From: Scatophagus argus
Taxonomy: Eukaryota > Chordata > Actinopteri > Scatophagidae
Length of the DNA: 64,000 bases
Direction of reading: 5' to 3'
Assembly (NCBI RefSeq): GCF_020382885.2
Contig: NC_058494.1
Coordinates: 13,410,001 to 13,474,000, forward strand
Shown here one piece after another: positions 49,700 through 64,000 of this stretch (position 1 is its first letter; every line of letters starts with the position of its first letter). The notes under the pieces are model-generated. The model was not told the origin of the DNA. It saw only the letters and a program-made list of their open reading frames with translations, and made no database searches. The position numbers and the translations under genes were made by a program.

Positions 49700-51911
49700 A
49701 GCGAGTGAATTTTAACATCAGTTTTATTGATGAGTGGCAAAGTGTTTTGCTGGTGTTGATTTTGTCAGCCATAAAGATGTATAACAGAACATGTAGCTCA
49801 ACATTTCTTCATGAAACAGCTTCTGAAAAATCAAACATTTCATTCTACACATGAAATATTAAACTTTTTGTCGCAAGAATTGTCAAATCGCTAAAACATT
49901 ACACACGAACAAGGTCAAATGTATTTTATTTCTTTAAATATAAAAATCCCCTTCGCCAGAGTGTACAGTTCACAATTTTCAACAGGTTGTCTGAACAATA
50001 GTGAATGTGTCCCTTTTCCAGATGAAAACAGAAACCCTCCGTGAAGACTGGAGGGAGGAAAATATATTGTTAAAATTTGGTTGTCCACAAGGGAAATCTG
50101 ATGAAATAATTAATGATAATGACCACCAATTTATGTGCACACTACAAAACACTACAACCGCCTTATTTAAAAAAAAAGAAAAAGAAAAAAAAAAAAAACT
50201 CATCATGGAATGAAACAAAAAGAAAGATGCTAAAAAAAAAAAAAAAAAATACACAGAACTAGAGACTGATGAAAATATTCCCCTTTGGCATAAACTGCAC
50301 CTAACAAGACAGACAACTGACTTGGACCTGAATACCAACCATCCAATAAACAGCATATTGCTTTTTAGAGAATGACTGCAATCTGTTAATTATTGGATTC
50401 AGAAGAGGGAACAGCTAACATCTGAATACATGTATACACACTTCTGACAGTCAGCTACTCAAACTCACAACCCATGTTTAAAGAGAAACATTTAACATGT
50501 TCAAACCTCAATGTGAAAAGTAACCACAGGAGCCAGTATAATCAGAATACCTTATACTTTTATATCTTCAATGCTATGCACTCTATACGATGCACGAGGT
50601 GACGCACTGCTGGTTGTTAAAGTAAGTAAATCATCAGAAAAGTTGAGTTCCCTGGCTTTCCTTGAGAAATTATCAATGCAGGCTAAAGGGCTTAGGGGTG
50701 ATGAAGTGGGAGGTTTGAATTTATTCTCTCTTGTCCTGGATCCAAGGCTTTACAGTATTCACACTACTGTCATGGCAAACTACCAGCAAAACCCACAATA
50801 CACTGTGGGGCCCTAACACAAGCTTTACAGGCCTTATATACTCCAGACAATGATGCCAAGTGTAAATTTTTACTGTAATGTTCTCTTAACTGTGTGACCC
50901 TTCGAATTTAATGTCATTCACAACAGCGAAATCAAACCCTCTAAAGTTTCTCCACTGATGACAGTGGAAAGCTGCATTTACACCTGCAGCGCGGAACTTC
51001 TGTCTCCCCCTTCCTGGCAGTGACAATAATTACGCAAACACCGTCGATTCATGCTGACAGCCACGCTCATAGTTGCTGTAGCCTGCTCTGTCTTGATGGT
51101 TTCTCCCCCTTACAGCTCTGGCAAACCAAATCTTTACTGGCTGACATAAAATGCATCACCGCCAGTGTGCCAGAACGAGAGAGTCGCCACAGACTCAGAA
51201 TTTATAAACTCCAGTTATTCCAAAATATAGCGACATTTATGTGGTGGCGACAGGCTTTATCAGCTTAGTGTGGACTTGTTTGGTGAGGGCCTGAATGTAA
51301 AGGACTTTTGTTTATATGTAAAAGTCCCGCACTGCAGATTTGGCGCAGCGTGAAAAAACAAAACAAAAAGACAATTTCAAGGTAAGCTTTCTAAATACAA
51401 ACACCAAGTGCTAAAATAATCAGCTAAAAGGATACGTTTTCAACAAGGTTATTGTGTATGTGTACAAATATTCAAGAGTGACAAGGTTACCAGTACAGTT
51501 TTAACTGTAGTCTTGGTACAGTTGTCTGGAACAAAGACATACCAAAGACAGTCGTGCCACATCAGAAGACTCTCAGTTTGTTCACACTCTCACCCCAAAA
51601 GACAGATCAGTGGCACCTACAAAATGCATATTAAGTAGGTTCACCTTGCATCATCCAGTCCTTAAATTCCTGGTTTGTGTAGATGTGGGTGATTCACTTT
51701 TATATTGTTCATATTTGGTTCAATTCTCAAGTTCCAAAAACTTGTTTACCTTGTTCACTGGTCTGCTACAGGACAGATCCTCCAGTGACCAGATCTCCCA
51801 CCTATCGAAGCACCAAACGGTTGGTAATGTTCATTGAAGAGGAGAGGAAAAAAAACAAAACAAACAAACAAAAAAACTAAACAATCCATCCATCCATCCA
51901 TCCACCCTTCA
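49700..51911 (-). other. suz12: probable suz12 3' untranslated region
   Basis: The sequence after the suz12 stop is AT-rich and has no coding potential. It contains minus-strand AATAAA at 50720-50725, 49925-49930 and 49723-49728. Long 3' untranslated regions are usual for SUZ12, so any of these could be the end. A-rich runs at 50168-50250 (T-rich on the transcript) also occur. Confidence 0.4.
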
Positions 51912-61526
<9,615 letters not shown>

Positions 61527-62869
61527 TAATTTGTCAGCCTCGCTGCCTCCAGCACAAGCCTGGCAGACTCAGCAGCAGAAACCCATGAAGAGGAGGCGAC
61601 GAGACGCTTGCTAGTTAGCTAACAGTGCTAGCATGGTTGAGTAGAAATCCAACCTCCGTGCGCTTAAGGTCCCCTCGCATTCAACTGTTGCAAATGTAGC
61701 TTGATAAAAGAATATTTTGGATCAAATTATTGATTATCTGTCTGTAATTTATTGTCGGTGTGATTTCCTTCAATTTGTACTGAACAACAGAGTATTAGTC
61801 GGTTGTCAGCCAATGGGAGATAGACTGAGAGAATGTAGCGATGTGATTGGCTGCTGGCATCCGGAGGTGACATACAACCCGCTCTCGCTTTACACGATTT
61901 TGCGGGAAATAGTTTATCAGCATTCACATCAAGACGACACTGCTGCGAAAGGTCTCTTGGTCATGTGAGACTTTATAAGTTCCAGTACAATAATATCTTC
62001 CATCTGATTTTATGTTGTTAAAGGAATTAATTCCATCGAAATAACAACGACAAAATTCGACTATGGGCTGAAATAAATCAATCTACAATCACACAATCGA
62101 GCTGTCCAGACTTTATAAGTTTCAAGTACAAGTGATATAATGAATAAATGTGAGCTGTGTGGTATTACTTTTCAAATAATAGTACCATACTGTATAGTAT
62201 TTACTGCATCATATTTGTATTTTTTAAAACATTATTGAAACAGAACTTTACAACAGCACAAATGAGCTTACTGGAGTATGCAGAGTACGTGTGTCAGTAC
62301 AGTATAGCACATGGTGATGAAAACAAGATTTTGAAATTTTGACAGCAAGATGACAAAAAAAAGTCCTTGGTTCCTCAGTGGCTTCATAATCTCAATTTTC
62401 ATTTCAGTACAGACACTTATCAGTTATGCTGTCAAGAGGGCCAGGATGAAGTAGTGGAAAACTTGAAAAGCACTGAGTATGAGTGTTATCATCAAACCAA
62501 AATTACCTCAAATAATATAACAATATTAAACTAATTCTATATTTATCAACATATGTTCACACACCACCTTGAACAGTTTTGTATTTAGTTTAACGTATTA
62601 GAGTATTGGAGTATTTAACGTATTAACGTATCAGAATGTTAGCCAGTTTGATTTTTTTTGCCACCACTTCGACACTGGACAGTGTTTCCTGACGGAACTA
62701 TTTGCAGAACGGAACCGGAAACGCGAGCGAATCACAACTTCCACACATGTGTGGAGTACAAAATCAGACCTTTTGACCACATTGTACTGGTATACCAGTT
62801 TAAAGTTGACATTAATAACTTTAAATAAATAATAGTCGAATCTGAACCTGCAAAAGCTGCGTCGACGGG
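61527..62869. promoter_or_regulatory. suz12-utp6 divergent promoter region
   Basis: The two start codons face away from each other across 1.34 kb. CCAAT boxes occur at 61810-61814 (plus) and 61846-61850 (minus), upstream of suz12. An ETS-like CCGGAA lies at 62715-62720, about 150 bases before the utp6 ATG, within a GC-rich patch. The middle part (62000-62650) is AT-rich and shows no gene. Confidence 0.45.
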
Positions 62870-64000
62870 ATGGCGGAAATCGTTCAGCAACGGATTGAGG
62901 AGAGAATCCCTGAGCTGGAGCAGCTGGAGAGAGTGGGGCTGTTCACCAAGAAAGAAGTCAAGTAAGATGGCATCTGTATTAAACGGCACATCAGATGAGT
63001 GTCATAGAGTCCAATACAAAATGATTAAAAACCAGCTACACCTCAACCAACAACAACGGCAAAATTCTGCTTCTATAATCTTTTCAATGCAGGATCTTCT
63101 ACTTGCCATAACGTATTTTTACAGTGTGGTGTCAGTACGTTTACTTTAGTAAAGGATCTCAGTGCTTCCTCTTGTACTGATGAATAGTAAAACAGTGTCT
63201 GTAAAGGTTTAGGTGCATTTTACGATCCACAGCTGGAGTCCTCCTACACATATAAAATAACATATATTGTTTAATAAAACCTATAAATGAGCCCATTGAG
63301 TCAGTCAGTGACTCAGGCACAGTTGGCTAAGTCAATTCATCCTCTAATTTTCATCTAAGGGAAATTCCTCTCTCTCCCTATTTCAGATCCATAATCAAAA
63401 GAGCAACAGCGCTGGAATACAAGCTTCACAGGTTGATTGTGAAAAAAGAGGACTTCATTGCATACGTTCAGGTAGAGTGCCATGGCAAAAACATAAAGGC
63501 TGTGAGTGATATGGTTAAAACACTAACTTTAGCGTTTTGTTTAATTACAGTATGAAATCAACATTTTAGAGCTGATCAAGAAGAGAAGAGCGGTAAGTGA
63601 AACATTGTATGGTTTTATCTCATGTTAATATTTGGATAGGATCCACATGAAAGTTGACATATTTTGTTATGTTCTAGCGTTAAATTAGGCTTATTAACAT
63701 ACATGCATGGTATTAGCATGATGCATGTTGCATCATTTCACTGTGCCTTACTTGTTTTTGCAGCACATACATTACCAGTTCAAAAAAGAGGAGATTGAGT
63801 ACCCCATCATCCATAGAATAAACAGTGTCTTCAGAAGAGCAACAAATAAGTGGAAGGTACTGCATGCAAAACGTTTCTATGCTATTCTTATGTAGTGTAT
63901 CATTTAAATAATTGCTTTGATTATGTACATGATGCCAATGTCTTCTTTTCCCACAGGATGATGTGCAGCTGTGGCTCTCACATGTTGCTTTTTGTAAGAA
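62870..64000 (+). CDS. utp6: U3 small nucleolar RNA-associated protein 6 homologue, 5' part
   Basis: UTP6 is a HAT-repeat protein of the small-subunit processome that acts in the nucleolus in 18S rRNA maturation. Five exons are visible and in phase: 62870-62961, 63387-63471, 63551-63592, 63764-63856 and 63957 to the window end. They encode about 118 residues starting MAEIVQQRIEERIPELEQLE. Further landmarks are VKSIIKRATALEYKL, KEDFIAYVQYEINILELIK, HIHYQFKKEEIEYPIIHR and DDVQLWLSHVAFCK. These follow the human protein without gaps. The N-terminal segment and the first HAT-like repeat are included; the remaining roughly 480 residues lie beyond the window. The gene is divergent from suz12, as in human. 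Confidence 0.94.

Noticed and set aside
50160-50260. A-rich runs considered as a processed pseudogene tail
   Set aside because: No coding-like sequence precedes them in either direction, and they lie within the probable suz12 3' untranslated region.

Overview
This is nuclear DNA from a ray-finned fish, most likely a percomorph teleost. The evidence is spliced vertebrate genes with short GT-AG introns, long CA/GT microsatellites, and several interspersed repeats that I recognise as teleost families. All gene names come from reading exon translations and recalling vertebrate orthologues; no database search was run.

Seven genes are identified. In order they are: rhbdl3 (-, first coding exon only, 15980-16120), rhot1/Miro1 (-, 33677 down to 23369, complete), adap2 (-, 38844 down to 35401, complete), tefm (+, 39669-41900, complete), atad5 (-, 48659 down to 42465, with a short N-terminus), suz12 (-, about 61526 down to 51912, complete) and utp6 (+, from 62870, runs off the end). 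For each complete gene the exons were joined through visible splice sites, and the reading phases close exactly. Predicted lengths are 619, 380, 377, 1094 and about 693 residues.

Regions: 1-15979 lies inside rhbdl3 intron 1 and holds microsatellites, an old teleost repeat and no exon I can recognise. 16121-17250 is the GC-rich start of rhbdl3. 17250-23368 is intergenic and carries two small inverted-repeat transposon remnants. 23369-61526 is a dense gene block. Between suz12 and utp6 lies a divergent promoter region of 1.3 kb.

The genes form a conserved neighbourhood rather than a pathway. All belong to the human 17q11.2 (NF1) region and keep their human relative orientations, but ATAD5-TEFM-ADAP2 sits between SUZ12 and RHOT1, and NF1, RNF135, RAB11FIP4 and CRLF3 are absent. 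Functions are diverse: rhot1 (mitochondrial transport), tefm (mitochondrial transcription), suz12 (Polycomb repression), atad5 (PCNA unloading), adap2 (Arf regulation), utp6 (ribosome assembly) and rhbdl3 (a rhomboid-family membrane protein). I found no prokaryote-like or wholly new gene system. The points most worth checking are a conserved alternative Miro1 exon, the short ATAD5 N-terminus, a GC-AG intron, and a small telomere-motif inverted repeat.
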